From Saccharothrix sp. HUAS TT1 (GTDB lineage Bacteria; Actinomycetota; Actinomycetes; Mycobacteriales; Pseudonocardiaceae): DNA of 64,000 bases. Shown piece by piece: positions 22,699-31,224 of this stretch. The notes under the pieces are model-generated. The model was not told where the DNA came from and ran no database searches. It saw only the letters and a program-made list of their open reading frames with translations. The DNA is taken from positions 3,162,001 through 3,226,000 of the forward strand of contig NZ_CP160453.1 of the NCBI RefSeq assembly GCF_040744945.1, given 5' to 3'. Every line of letters starts with the position of its first letter. The first letter of the stretch is position 1. The translations under genes and the position numbers were made by a program.

Positions 22699-24738
22699 GT
22701 GCACTTTCGGATGTTGGGTCCACTCGAAGTGGTCGAACGTGGTCAGCCGGTCGCGGTCGGAGGGGCGACGAGACGGGCGGTGCTGGCATTCCTGCTGTTA
22801 AGGGCCAATCGGGTGGTGGCCACCAGCCAGTTGCTGGACACGTTATGGATGGAAGACGCCCCGAAGTCTGCCCGTAAGATACTCCAAAACGCGATCTGGG
22901 GGTTGCGCGGAGTCCTGTCCGCGCATTCCGCGCAAGGGGAGGGCGAAGAGGCTCCCGCCTTGTTGACCAAGGCTCCCGGATATATGTTGAGGATCGATCC
23001 CGACGATATCGACGTGCACCGGTTCCACCGGTTGGCCAAACAGGGCAGGGCCGAATTGGCCGCCGGTTCCCCGGAAGTCGCGAGCAGGTTGTTGCGGGAG
23101 GCGCTGGCCCTCTGGCGGGGCCCCGCGCTGGCCGACCTGGTGGAGACCGGCACGTCGTGGCCGGAGCTGACCGCGCTGCAGAACGCCCGGCTCGACGCCA
23201 TGGAGGACTGGTTCGAGGCGGAGCTGGCGTGCGGGCGCCACTACACGGCGGTCGACGAGCTGGAACTGCTGGTGGAGACCGAACCGCTGCGCGAGCGCCT
23301 GTGCGGCCAGCTCATGGTGGCCCAGTACCGCAGCGGCAGGCAGGCGGACGCCCTGCGCACGTACTCCAGGGTGCGGACCGCGCTGGCGGGCGGGCTCGGG
23401 CTCGAACCGGGCAAGGAGCTCCAGTCCCTCCAGCGCGCGATCCTCGCGCACGACCCCGTCCTGGCCGTCCCGACGCCGCGGGCCGAGCGGTCCGCGCCGC
23501 CCCCGCCGCCCGCGCGCGCGACCGGGCAGGCCCAGATCAGCGTGCTCATGGTGAAGGTGCCGTTCCCGGCCGACCGGCGCGAGGAGACCTTCGAACGGGT
23601 GGCCGCCACGATCCGGGAGAAGGCGGGCGCCCTGGGCGGCGTGGTGACCGGCTCGATCGGCTCGGTCACGCTGGCGCTGTTCGCCTCGGGCGCCGACCGC
23701 CAGAACAGCGCCCTGCGCGCGGTCCGCGCCGCGGCGGCGATCCGGGACGCCTTGCACGACCCGGCCGGCGAGACCACCGTCCGCGCGGCGGTCGTCACCG
23801 GACCCGGCCGCCCGGGCGCCGAGCCGTTCGAGGTGAACGGGGCCCTGCTGGGCAGTTGCGAGGCGCTGCTGGCGAACGCGGCCGCGGGCGCGGTCTGGGC
23901 GTGCGACCACACCCGGCACTGCACCGCCTCGGTGGTCGCCTACCGCCGGGTCAGCGGGGCCTCGCTGGTCGGCTGGGAGCTGTGCGCGGCCGAGCTGACC
24001 GGCGTCGACCACGGCGCCGAGGCCGACGCCGACCCGAGCGAGTGCGAGCTGAGGCTGCTGCTCGGCCTGCTCGGCGTGGTGCGGCACCGCAACCGGCCGC
24101 ACCTGGTGACCATGCTGAGCGAGGGCGAGCCCACCATCCTGTCCCGGTTCGAGCAGGTGGTCGGCGCGGGCGGGGACCCCCGGCCGCGGTTGATCAAGGT
24201 CGGCCCGGCCCGGGGCGCGCACGCGGTGCACGCGTCGCGCGCGCGGATCCTGGCCGAGGTCTGCGGCGTCGGGCCGAACGACACCTCGCTGACCGTGCGC
24301 GGCAGGTTGGAGTCGATGGTCCGGTGCGCGGCCACGTCCGACGGCGAGGTCCGCCGCCTGGTCGACGGGCTGCTGCCGCTGCTGGACCCCGACTCGACGC
24401 CGCCGCACGGCGCCGCCGAGGTGTGGCGGCTGTTCCTGGACCGGCTGACCCTCGACGCGCCGCTGGTCGTGGTGGCGGAAGACCTGCACCGGGGTGACGA
24501 AGCGCTGCTGGACTTCGTCGCCGGCCTGGCCGACATGTCCCGCTCGGTGCCGGTCCTGGTGGTCGTCGCGGCCCACCCGGACCTGCTGGCCGCCAAACCG
24601 GACTGGAGCCTGCGCCCGAACACCACCACGCTGCTGGTGGAGAGCGCGCTGCCGTACCGCGCCACCGGGGTCGGGGTGGGGCCCAAGTGCGCGACGGGCC
24701 TGGACGAGGACAACCCGCGCCTGATCTTCGCCATCTGA
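22699..24738 (+). CDS. Large SARP-family transcriptional activator with decayed cyclase/ATPase regions
   Basis: 679 residues. An OmpR-type winged helix is at 1-~100 (FRMLGPLEVVERGQ, ATRRAVLAFLLLRANRVV, LLDTLWMEDAPKSARKILQN) and a bacterial transcriptional activator domain at ~105-255 (FHRLAKQGRAEL, LWRGPALADL, ELELLVETEPLRERL, YSRVRTALAGGLGLEPG). A linker leads to a nucleotide-cyclase-like region (~275-420). A P-loop-ATPase-like region lacks a recognisable Walker A but keeps a Walker-B-like PLVVVAEDLHRGDEALLDFV (~594-614). Leu34 and Leu49 use TTA (22798, 22843), rare here and suggesting bldA-type control. It is a probable pathway activator. GTG 22699 has a GGGGGGT Shine-Dalgarno. Confidence 0.88.
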   Translation: MHFRMLGPLEVVERGQPVAVGGATRRAVLAFLLLRANRVVATSQLLDTLWMEDAPKSARKILQNAIWGLRGVLSAHSAQGEGEEAPALLTKAPGYMLRIDPDDIDVHRFHRLAKQGRAELAAGSPEVASRLLREALALWRGPALADLVETGTSWPELTALQNARLDAMEDWFEAELACGRHYTAVDELELLVETEPLRERLCGQLMVAQYRSGRQADALRTYSRVRTALAGGLGLEPGKELQSLQRAILAHDPVLAVPTPRAERSAPPPPPARATGQAQISVLMVKVPFPADRREETFERVAATIREKAGALGGVVTGSIGSVTLALFASGADRQNSALRAVRAAAAIRDALHDPAGETTVRAAVVTGPGRPGAEPFEVNGALLGSCEALLANAAAGAVWACDHTRHCTASVVAYRRVSGASLVGWELCAAELTGVDHGAEADADPSECELRLLLGLLGVVRHRNRPHLVTMLSEGEPTILSRFEQVVGAGGDPRPRLIKVGPARGAHAVHASRARILAEVCGVGPNDTSLTVRGRLESMVRCAATSDGEVRRLVDGLLPLLDPDSTPPHGAAEVWRLFLDRLTLDAPLVVVAEDLHRGDEALLDFVAGLADMSRSVPVLVVVAAHPDLLAAKPDWSLRPNTTTLLVESALPYRATGVGVGPKCATGLDEDNPRLIFAI

Positions 24739-24773
24739 CGGGCGGGCCGGGACCTCCGGGCGCCCGTGCGGAC

Positions 24774-24816
24774 CGCGACGAGCCGGGACCCGATCGGCGG
24801 GTCCCGGCTCGTCGCG
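24774..24816. terminator. Bidirectional hairpin between SARP and monooxygenase genes
   Basis: Perfect 18-bp stem: left arm 24774-24791 (CGCGACGAGCCGGGACCC), 7-base loop, right arm 24799-24816. It sits between convergent genes and can terminate both transcripts. Confidence 0.8.
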
Positions 24817-24842
24817 TCGCGGTCGTCGGACCGCTCGGGGGA

Positions 24843-26018
24843 TCAGATGAACACGGTGTCGGGGTCCTTGCCGAGCAGCACCCGGCCCTGGAGCTCCATG
24901 TTGGCGTTGAACTGGACCAGCGCGTGCAGCGACATCCCCTGGATGTCGCGGTGGAACCGCTGGAACGGCACCGAGCGCCGGATCACCGACGCGCCGCTGG
25001 CGGTGTGCAGCAGCTCGACCGCCTCCTTGGCGAGCTGGGCCGCGAAGGTGGTCTGGCCGCGGACGATCGACTTCTCGTCCAGCGACAGCTGCTCGCCCGC
25101 GTCGGCGCGCTCCTGGATCGGGGTCAACCAGAGCGAGGACAGCGACTCGGCGGCGTCGATCTTGTTCTTGGCGGTGGCCACCTGGATGTGGGTGAGCGGG
25201 TGCTCGCTCTGGTCGGTCCAGGAGGTGTAGGTGATGCCGCGACCGGGCAGCCGTTCGAGGAACAGCTCGTACGCGCCCCGGGCCATGCCGACGAACACGG
25301 CCGACACCTCTGCCATCACCAGGCTCATCAGGCCGTAGTCGCGGCCGTCCGCGCCGCCGTTGGAGCGGCCCGGCGTGGTGTTGGACATCGCGTGCTCGAA
25401 GTCCAGCGCCCGGTGCTCCGGCACGAACACGTCCTCGGCGACCGAGGTCGCGCTGCCGGTCCCGCCCGCCGCCACGACGTCCCAGTCGTCCACGATGGAC
25501 AGGTCGCCGACGGGGACGAGCGCCATCAGCTCGCCGTGCGACCCGTCCGGGTTCTCCACCATGGCCGCGGCCAGGTTCCAGTCGGCGCCCTTGATCCCGG
25601 TGTTGAACGCCCACCGGCCGTTGAGCAGGTAGCCGCCCTCGGTGCGGGTCAGCTTGCCGGTGGGGGCGAACGCGCTGGACACGCGCACCGACCCGCTCGC
25701 GAACACCTCCTCCTGCGCCTTGTCCGGGAACAGCGTCACCGTCCAGGCGCTGTGCACCCACACCATCGACACCCAGCCGGTCGAACCGCAGCCCCGGGCG
25801 ATCTCGGTGAGCACCCGCACCTTGTCCGCGGCGGGCAGGTCGAGGCCGCCGAACCGGGCGGGCACCGCCATCCGGAACACGCCCGCCTTCTCCTGCAGCG
25901 CGATGTTCTCGTCCGGTATCCAGCCGTTCCGCTCGGCTTCCGCGCCGTTGTTCCTGAGGGTGGGGACCAGGTCTCGCACGGCGTCCAGCACGGACGCCAG
26001 CGACTCGCTCGTCGACAT
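24843..26018 (-). CDS. Flavin-dependent monooxygenase of acyl-CoA dehydrogenase fold
   Basis: 391 residues with the acyl-CoA dehydrogenase-type fold: N-terminal helical domain, central beta domain (FAPTGKLTRTEGGYLLNGRWAFNTG), and C-terminal helical domain of the type-2/HpaB-like class (AEVSAVFVGMARGAYELFLE, RSVPFQRFHRDIQGMSLHALV). Such proteins are usually the oxygenase half of two-component (group D) hydroxylases fed with reduced flavin. A matching flavin reductase is encoded at 33719. A true dehydrogenase is less likely because nothing else suggests acyl-CoA chemistry. ATG 26018 is preceded by GAGGAG. It diverges from the P450 gene, so it may be co-regulated with it. Confidence 0.85.
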   Translation of the reverse strand: MSTSESLASVLDAVRDLVPTLRNNGAEAERNGWIPDENIALQEKAGVFRMAVPARFGGLDLPAADKVRVLTEIARGCGSTGWVSMVWVHSAWTVTLFPDKAQEEVFASGSVRVSSAFAPTGKLTRTEGGYLLNGRWAFNTGIKGADWNLAAAMVENPDGSHGELMALVPVGDLSIVDDWDVVAAGGTGSATSVAEDVFVPEHRALDFEHAMSNTTPGRSNGGADGRDYGLMSLVMAEVSAVFVGMARGAYELFLERLPGRGITYTSWTDQSEHPLTHIQVATAKNKIDAAESLSSLWLTPIQERADAGEQLSLDEKSIVRGQTTFAAQLAKEAVELLHTASGASVIRRSVPFQRFHRDIQGMSLHALVQFNANMELQGRVLLGKDPDTVFI

Positions 26019-26319
26019 CGGGTTTCTCCTCGCGGGTGATCGGGTCGGTACTCGTCGGGCGCCGCCGCGGACGTGGTGATCCGGTTGATTCCCGGTGGCT
26101 GTCGCCGACGGGCGGCCGATTATTTCGGCGGTCGTGGTCTTCCGGTCGGCCGACGGAGGTCGGATACGTCGGCGGACGCTATCCGCGCTGCTCCACCGGC
26201 CGGTAACCCGATGACCTCCGGCCCGGTCCGGGCGGATTACCGGATCTTTACCGCATCGTGGACCTCGCTGAAACCGGGTCGACCTACCGTCGGCTGCCTG
26301 CGAAAAACATGGAAGCAGA
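26019..26319. promoter_or_regulatory. Divergent promoter region of monooxygenase and P450 genes
   Basis: 301 bp without a gene. A small dyad GCCGA-TTATT-TCGGC lies at 26115-26129. TACCGT at 26285-26290 is a plausible -10 for the P450 transcript. TCGACCT (26279) and TCGGCTG (26290) begin 11 bp apart, which is the SARP-box period, but the similarity is weak. Nothing else stands out. Confidence 0.35.
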
Positions 26320-27546
26320 ATGGAGTGGCTGATGGCTGCCCCTGCATTGTCGCCCGGTTTGTTCAGCGCCGAGTTCTACCAGAACCCCTACCCGGCTTTC
26401 GGTTGGCTGCGGGAGAATTCCCCGGTGCACGCTTTCCGGTTCCCGGTCGGTGACGTGCCGACGTGGATGCTCACCCGGTACGAGGATGTCAAGGAATTCC
26501 TGGGTGATTCGAGGTTCAGCACCTCGGGGGCGACCTACGCCAATGACGCGGCCAGGGCGGCGGGCATGGTGTTCGCCGCGGGCACGGCGGTGGAGACGAT
26601 CCTCACCGTGCTCGACCCGCCGGACCACACCAGGGTGCGCAAGCTCGCGATGAGCGCGTTCACCCCGCGCCGCACCGAGCAGTGGCGCGAGACCGTGGCG
26701 CGGATCTCCGAGCGCGCCCTCGACCGGCTCGCCGAGGCGGACGAGCCGGACGTGATGGACTACGCGAGCTCCGTGCCCGCCGAGGTGATGGGCGAGATCC
26801 TCGGCATGCCGCTGGAGCGGTTCACCGACATGCTGCACGCGATCGACCGCGCCTTCGGCACCGACCCGGACCTCATCGAGGACCGGAAGAAGGCGTTCGA
26901 GGAGATCGGCGAGTACGGCCGCGAGCTGATCGAGGAGAAGCGCAAGCGACCGTCGGACGACCTCACCAGCACGTTCATCCGGGCCAGGGACGGCGAGGAC
27001 CGGCTGAGCGAGGACGAGCTGGTCGCCATGGTGGCGCTCATGATCATGGCCGGGCTGGACACCTCGCGCGGTCTGATCGGTTCGGCCACCCTGGGCCTGC
27101 TGACCCACCCGGACCAGCGGGACCTGCTGCTGTCCCGGCCGGAGCTGACGCCGTCCGCGGTGGAGGAGTTCCTGCGCTACGAGGGCGCGTTCACGAGCGC
27201 GTTGATCCGGTTCGCCAAGGAGGACGTCGAGTTCAAGGGGACGCACATCCCCAAGGGCTCGCCGGTGCTGGCGTCGATCCTGTCCGCCAACCGGGACCCC
27301 GAGGCGTTCCCCGACCCGGACCGGGTCGACATCACCCGCACCGGCGCCCGGCACATCGGGCTCGGCCACGGCCTGCACAACTGCCTCGGCGCCGCGCTGG
27401 CCAGGATGGAGATCGGCACCGCGGTCCCTGCGCTGTTCACCCGGTTCCCGAAGCTGGAGCTGGCGGTGCCGCACGAGGAGGTGCCGTACGTGCCGACCTG
27501 GCTGATCCGCTCGGTGGCCTCGATGCCGGTGCGGTTGAACGCGTGA
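26320..27546 (+). CDS. Cytochrome P450
   Basis: 408 residues. Landmarks: I-helix oxygen-activation motif MIMAGLDTSRG, the ExxR pair in EEFLRYEG, and the heme loop GLGHGLHNCLGAALARME with axial Cys355. The canonical Phe of FGxGxHxCxG is Leu here, which may alter heme potential. The ferredoxin gene overlaps its stop by four bases, so it is a class I bacterial P450 with a dedicated redox partner. Likely hydroxylates or epoxidises the polyketide alkaloid (inference). ATG 26320 has GGAAG four bases upstream. ATG 26332, with GGAG six bases upstream, is an equally good start that trims four residues. Confidence 0.94.
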   Translation: MEWLMAAPALSPGLFSAEFYQNPYPAFGWLRENSPVHAFRFPVGDVPTWMLTRYEDVKEFLGDSRFSTSGATYANDAARAAGMVFAAGTAVETILTVLDPPDHTRVRKLAMSAFTPRRTEQWRETVARISERALDRLAEADEPDVMDYASSVPAEVMGEILGMPLERFTDMLHAIDRAFGTDPDLIEDRKKAFEEIGEYGRELIEEKRKRPSDDLTSTFIRARDGEDRLSEDELVAMVALMIMAGLDTSRGLIGSATLGLLTHPDQRDLLLSRPELTPSAVEEFLRYEGAFTSALIRFAKEDVEFKGTHIPKGSPVLASILSANRDPEAFPDPDRVDITRTGARHIGLGHGLHNCLGAALARMEIGTAVPALFTRFPKLELAVPHEEVPYVPTWLIRSVASMPVRLNA

Positions 27547-27755
27547 GGGCGCGGCTGGAGGTGGACCAGGCGACCTGCCGCGGTTCCGGCCTGTGCTACG
27601 CGATGGCCCCCGACCTGTTCGGCTCCGACCCGTCCGGTCGGGGCGTGGTGGCCGAACCGGAGCTGGAGGACGCGGACGACATCGCGATGGCGCAGGACGT
27701 CATCGACTGCTGCCCGACCGAGGCCGTGCGGCTCACCGTGCTCGCCGACGACTGA
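27543..27755 (+). CDS. Ferredoxin (3Fe-4S type), P450 partner
   Basis: 70 residues. Cysteine pattern C-x5-C in TCRGSGLCYAMAPDLF and a later Cys-Pro in VIDCCPTEAV fit single-cluster 3Fe-4S (or 4Fe-4S) ferredoxins that feed bacterial P450s. The GTG start lies in a GTGA overlap with the P450 stop. The reductase that would charge it is not in the window. Confidence 0.92.
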   Translation: MRARLEVDQATCRGSGLCYAMAPDLFGSDPSGRGVVAEPELEDADDIAMAQDVIDCCPTEAVRLTVLADD

Positions 27756-27797
27756 CCGGCGCGGGACGGCCGGGCGCCGCAGGCCCCGGAGACCGCA

Positions 27798-27829
27798 GAG
27801 GCCACCACCGGGTTCCCGGTGGTGGCCTC
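27798..27829. terminator. Bidirectional hairpin after the P450-ferredoxin unit
   Basis: Perfect 15-bp stem GAGGCCACCACCGGG (27798-27812), loop TT, CCCGGTGGTGGCCTC (27815-27829), between convergent genes. Confidence 0.8.
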
Positions 27830-27845
27830 GGCGGCGGTGTTCGGC

Positions 27846-28436
27846 TCAGTCGCGGACGGAGCCGTCCCAGCGCCAACCCTCGCGCGGCCGCTGCGGCACG
27901 CCGGGCAGCGGGATGCGGCCGGTGGCCCACAGCAGGGTCAGGCCCGCCGGGTGGCCGGTGGGCGCCTCCGGGAACAGCCGCTCGACCACCGGCGCGCTCA
28001 GCTCGTCCGACGGGGTCCAGTCGAAGCCGAGGGTCCGCACGATGTCGTGCGAGTGCACCAGGGTCTCCAGGGCCGCCATGGCGGCGAACCCGGTGCGGTC
28101 GGACGTGCCGTACGGGTGGAACGCGCGCGCCTCCGGCGTGGCCTCCCGCACCGCCGACGCCACGAAGGTGTTGGCGATGGCGAGGGCTTCCAGGCACTCC
28201 GGGATCGAGGCGTGGCGGTTGAGCCCGGCGGTCACCGCCATGTAGCGGTTGGCGGGCTGGGCGATCAGCAGGCCCGCGTACCCGACGACACCGAGCAGGA
28301 TGTGGTCGACGATGCCGCGGCAGGACCAGTGCGTGTCGCCGGCCGGGCGGTTCCAGTCCTGGTCGGCCCCCTTCTCCAGGACGGCGATGGCTTCGGCGGC
28401 TGCCGAGGTCGGCAGAGCGGCCCACGAGAACGTCAC
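27846..28436 (-). CDS. DinB/maleylpyruvate isomerase N-domain-like protein
   Basis: 196 residues. An N-terminal four-helix pattern (SAAAEAIAVLEKGADQDW, THWSCRGIVDHILLGVVGYAGLL) and a later HSHDIVRTLG segment carry histidines typical of the DinB-like metal-binding fold that includes mycothiol-dependent maleylpyruvate isomerase. Members act in thiol transfer or have no known role. It is divergent from the GlxA-type regulator, so it may be its target. A second protein of this fold is encoded at 32981. A role in mycothiol-based detoxification of reactive cluster products is possible but unproven. Confidence 0.65.
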   Translation of the reverse strand: MTFSWAALPTSAAAEAIAVLEKGADQDWNRPAGDTHWSCRGIVDHILLGVVGYAGLLIAQPANRYMAVTAGLNRHASIPECLEALAIANTFVASAVREATPEARAFHPYGTSDRTGFAAMAALETLVHSHDIVRTLGFDWTPSDELSAPVVERLFPEAPTGHPAGLTLLWATGRIPLPGVPQRPREGWRWDGSVRD

Positions 28437-28574
28437 GAGTCGTCATTCCTTGCGGTGCGGTGGAAGTGGCCGGATGCGGCCGAGGCTTGTCCTCCCACGC
28501 TGGCAGGTCCCGGCCTCCCGGACAAGGACCGGGAGTGACATCGAGCGCACGTTTCGTGCCGTACCCTCGGACTC

Positions 28575-29615
28575 ATGGGCGCGGGGTCGGTCGCGGTGGC
28601 GGTGGTGGACGACACGGCCATCACGCCCCTGGAGCTCTACGAGGTGGGCATCGCCTGCGCGATATTCGGTGTGCCGCAACCGGACCTGGCCGATCCGTGG
28701 TACGAGCTGCGCCTGTGCGGACCGCGCCCGCACGCCCGGCCGGCCGGTGGCCCGGGTTTCGCGCTGGTCACCCCGTACGGCTTCGACGACCTGGTCGGCG
28801 CGGACACGGTGATCGTCCCGTCGGTGCCGGACGCGTGCGTGGACGGGGACCGGGAGATCCCGCCGGAACTGGTGGCGGCGTTGCGCCGGGCGGCGGCGTC
28901 GGGGGCCCGGGTGGTGTCGCTGTGCAACGGGGCCTTCGCCCTCGCCGCCGCCGGCCTGCTCGACGGGCGCCGGGCGACCGCGCACTGGCTGCACACCGCG
29001 GAGCTGGCCCGCCGCCACCCGTCGGTCGACGTGGACGACTCCGTGCTGTACGTGGACGGCGGCGACGTGCTGACCAGCGCGGGGCTGAGCGCGGGGCTGG
29101 ACCTGTGCCTGCACCTGGTGCGCCTCGACCTCGGCGCGCGGGTGGCCAACGAGGTCGCCCGGCGGATGGTGGTGCCCGCGCACCGCGGCGGCGGTCAGGC
29201 GCAGTTCGTCGCCAGCGCGGTGCCGGCGGCGGACAGCCACGGCCTGGGACCGGTCCTCGACTGGGCGGTCGACCGGTTGGGCGACCCGATCACCGTGGAC
29301 GACCTCGCCTACCGCGCCGGGATGAGCCCGCGCACGTTCTTCCGCCGGTTGCGGGCCGCGACGGGCACCACGCCGCTGCGCTGGTTGCTGCAGCAGCGGT
29401 TGTCCCGCGCCCAGTCGCTGCTGGAGTCGACCGACCTGCCGGTCGAGCGGATCAGCGAGCTGAGCGGACTGGGCAGCGCGGCGAACCTGCGCCGCCACTT
29501 CACCGCGCGGTTCCGGGTGTCGCCCACCGCGTACCGCCGCGCGTTCTCCGCGCCGGGCAACGGAGTTCCGGCCCCGCGACCGCCCGGCGGTGGCCGCGCA
29601 GTGGTCGGGCGGTGA
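28575..29615 (+). CDS. GlxA-type AraC-family transcriptional regulator with DJ-1/PfpI domain
   Basis: 346 residues. The N-terminal DJ-1/PfpI-like domain (~1-190) contains the nucleophile-elbow-like SLCNGAFALAAAGLLDGRRAT and TSAGLSAGLDLCLHLV. A C-terminal AraC double helix-turn-helix (~235-325) has VDDLAYRAGMSPRTFFRRL and ISELSGLGSAANLRRHFTARF. TACCCT at 28562-28567 lies seven bases before ATG 28575 and no Shine-Dalgarno is present, so the message is probably leaderless. Likely regulates the divergent DinB-like gene or the amine oxidase downstream; the ligand is unknown. Confidence 0.9.
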   Translation: MGAGSVAVAVVDDTAITPLELYEVGIACAIFGVPQPDLADPWYELRLCGPRPHARPAGGPGFALVTPYGFDDLVGADTVIVPSVPDACVDGDREIPPELVAALRRAAASGARVVSLCNGAFALAAAGLLDGRRATAHWLHTAELARRHPSVDVDDSVLYVDGGDVLTSAGLSAGLDLCLHLVRLDLGARVANEVARRMVVPAHRGGGQAQFVASAVPAADSHGLGPVLDWAVDRLGDPITVDDLAYRAGMSPRTFFRRLRAATGTTPLRWLLQQRLSRAQSLLESTDLPVERISELSGLGSAANLRRHFTARFRVSPTAYRRAFSAPGNGVPAPRPPGGGRAVVGR

Positions 29616-29669
29616 CTGCTCCCCGGTTGGCTGGTGCCGTTCATTTCGGCACAACCACGGAGTCAGCAC

Positions 29670-31103
29670 ATGGACCACGCGAACCAGGGCCGCGCGGTCG
29701 GTCGGCGCACGGCGCTCAAGGCGCTCGGCGCGACCGCGTTGGCCGGCGTCGGGATCGGCGCCGCCACACCGTCCGCAGCGGCAGCGGAACCCCGCGGCGG
29801 CAGCCGCTCCACCGGTGACGACGTGATCGTCATCGGCGCCGGCTACGCCGGTGTCACCGCGGCCCGCGAGCTGCGCGCGGCCGGTCTGCGCCCGATCATC
29901 CTCGAAGCCCGCGACCGGATCGGCGGTCGGATCTGGACCGAGACCTACGCGGGCCAGTCGATCGAGCTCGGCGGCCAGTGGCTCAGCGAGCGGCACACCA
30001 GGGCGTTCGCCGAGCTGCGGCGGTACGGCATCGGCACCGTCCCCGGCGGTCTCGCGCCGACCCGGGGCTTCTACCCGACGACGCGCGGGGCGCAGGAGTT
30101 CGACCTGGCCACGGCGGGTCCCCACGGCGACGGCCTGTTAGCGAGGCTGTTCCAGGGTTCCCGGCACTACTTCCCGCACCCGGAGGACCCGCTGCGGCGA
30201 CGGGACCTGCTGTCCGGGGTGGACCTGCTGTCGCTGCGCGACGGCATCAACGCCCTCGGCCTCGACGCGCAGGACAAGCTGTGGCTGACCGGCATGACCG
30301 CGGTCTACTCGGGTGGCAGCAACGCGTTCGGCGGCCTGACCTCCATGGCCCAGTGGTGGGCGCTCGCGGGCTGGTCGACGCCCGGCTGGCACTCGCTGCT
30401 GGACCACCGCCCGGTCGGCGGCATGGGCGGCGTGCTCGACCGGATGCTGGTGGACGCCGACGCGCGGTTGCACCTGAACAGCCCGGTCGTCTCGGTCACC
30501 GACCACGGTGGCGAGGTCACGGTCGTCACCAGGTCCGGCGCGGTGCACCGGGCGCCGTCGGCGGTGGTCGCGATCCCGGTGAACACGTGGCGCACCATCA
30601 GCTTCTCGCCGGGGCTCCCGCTCGCCCACCGCCGGGCGTCGGCGCAGACGATGGGCGTGCCGAGGGCGACCAAGCTGATGATCAGGATCGCGGGCGACCT
30701 CGGTGACGTGACGGCGATCGGGACCGAGGGCTCCACGATGTCCTGGGTCATGCCGCAGGCCCGGCTGGACAACGGGGACCTGCTGCTGGTCGGCTTCAGC
30801 ACCGACCCCACCATCAACCCGGCCGACGTCGCGGGCGTCCAATCGCGACTGCGCACGATCCTGCCGGGGGCGACCGTCCGCGGCGCCCGGGGCCACCAGT
30901 GGGAGTCGGACCCGTACGCGCTGGGCGGGTGGGGCCTGCGCAGGCCGGGGCAGCTGATCGGCCTGTGGCCGGACGTCGAGCAGCCGCACGGCCGGGTGGC
31001 CTTCGCCACCGGTGACATCGCCTCCGGCTGGAACGGCGCGTTCATCGACGGCGCCATCGAGTCCGGCTACCGCGCCGCCGCGCAGGCGCTCGCCATCCGC
31101 TGA
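29670..31103 (+). CDS. Tat-targeted FAD-dependent amine oxidase (copy 2)
   Basis: 477 residues, paralogous to the protein at 19502. Twin-arginine signal VGRRTALKALGATALAGVG (~10-30) and an AAAAEPRGG cleavage region. FAD motif VIVIGAGYAGVTAARELRAAG, EARDRIGGRIWTET, and C-terminal RVAFATGDIASGWNGAFIDGAIESG. Catalytic-domain landmarks match copy 1 in order (YSGGSNAFGGLT, VNTWRTISFSPGLP, RTILPGATV). Leu157 uses a TTA codon (30138). Two exported copies in one cluster suggest two oxidation steps, or duplication with divergence. ATG 29670 is chosen just before the Tat region; an upstream ATG-less extension is not needed. Confidence 0.87.
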   Translation: MDHANQGRAVGRRTALKALGATALAGVGIGAATPSAAAAEPRGGSRSTGDDVIVIGAGYAGVTAARELRAAGLRPIILEARDRIGGRIWTETYAGQSIELGGQWLSERHTRAFAELRRYGIGTVPGGLAPTRGFYPTTRGAQEFDLATAGPHGDGLLARLFQGSRHYFPHPEDPLRRRDLLSGVDLLSLRDGINALGLDAQDKLWLTGMTAVYSGGSNAFGGLTSMAQWWALAGWSTPGWHSLLDHRPVGGMGGVLDRMLVDADARLHLNSPVVSVTDHGGEVTVVTRSGAVHRAPSAVVAIPVNTWRTISFSPGLPLAHRRASAQTMGVPRATKLMIRIAGDLGDVTAIGTEGSTMSWVMPQARLDNGDLLLVGFSTDPTINPADVAGVQSRLRTILPGATVRGARGHQWESDPYALGGWGLRRPGQLIGLWPDVEQPHGRVAFATGDIASGWNGAFIDGAIESGYRAAAQALAIR

Positions 31104-31123
31104 CGAGGGCGGCACGCAAGGTG

Positions 31124-31199
31124 GGGTGGGCAAGACCGGTCCGAGTCTTGCCCACCCTTAGTGCGCGGCGACGACGACTGGGGGCGAGGTCGCCGCGCG
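31124..31199. terminator. Two consecutive hairpins between amine oxidase 2 and the exporter
   Basis: The first is a perfect 13-bp stem: GGGTGGGCAAGAC (31124-31136), eight-base loop, GTCTTGCCCACCC (31145-31157), followed by TTA. The second pairs CGCGGCGAC with GTCGCCGCG around 31164-31199. They separate convergent genes and probably end both transcripts. Confidence 0.75.
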
Positions 31200-31224
31200 G
31201 GTCGTGCGAGCCGGTTCCCGGCCG

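Noticed and set aside
24843..26018. Fatty-acid beta-oxidation acyl-CoA dehydrogenase
   Set aside because: The C-terminal domain is of the HpaB-like oxygenase class and a flavin reductase is in the cluster; no other CoA-degradation genes are near.
26279..26296. SARP-binding heptamer repeats before the P450 gene
   Set aside because: Only two weakly similar heptamers 11 bp apart, overlapping rather than preceding the proposed -10; too weak to claim.
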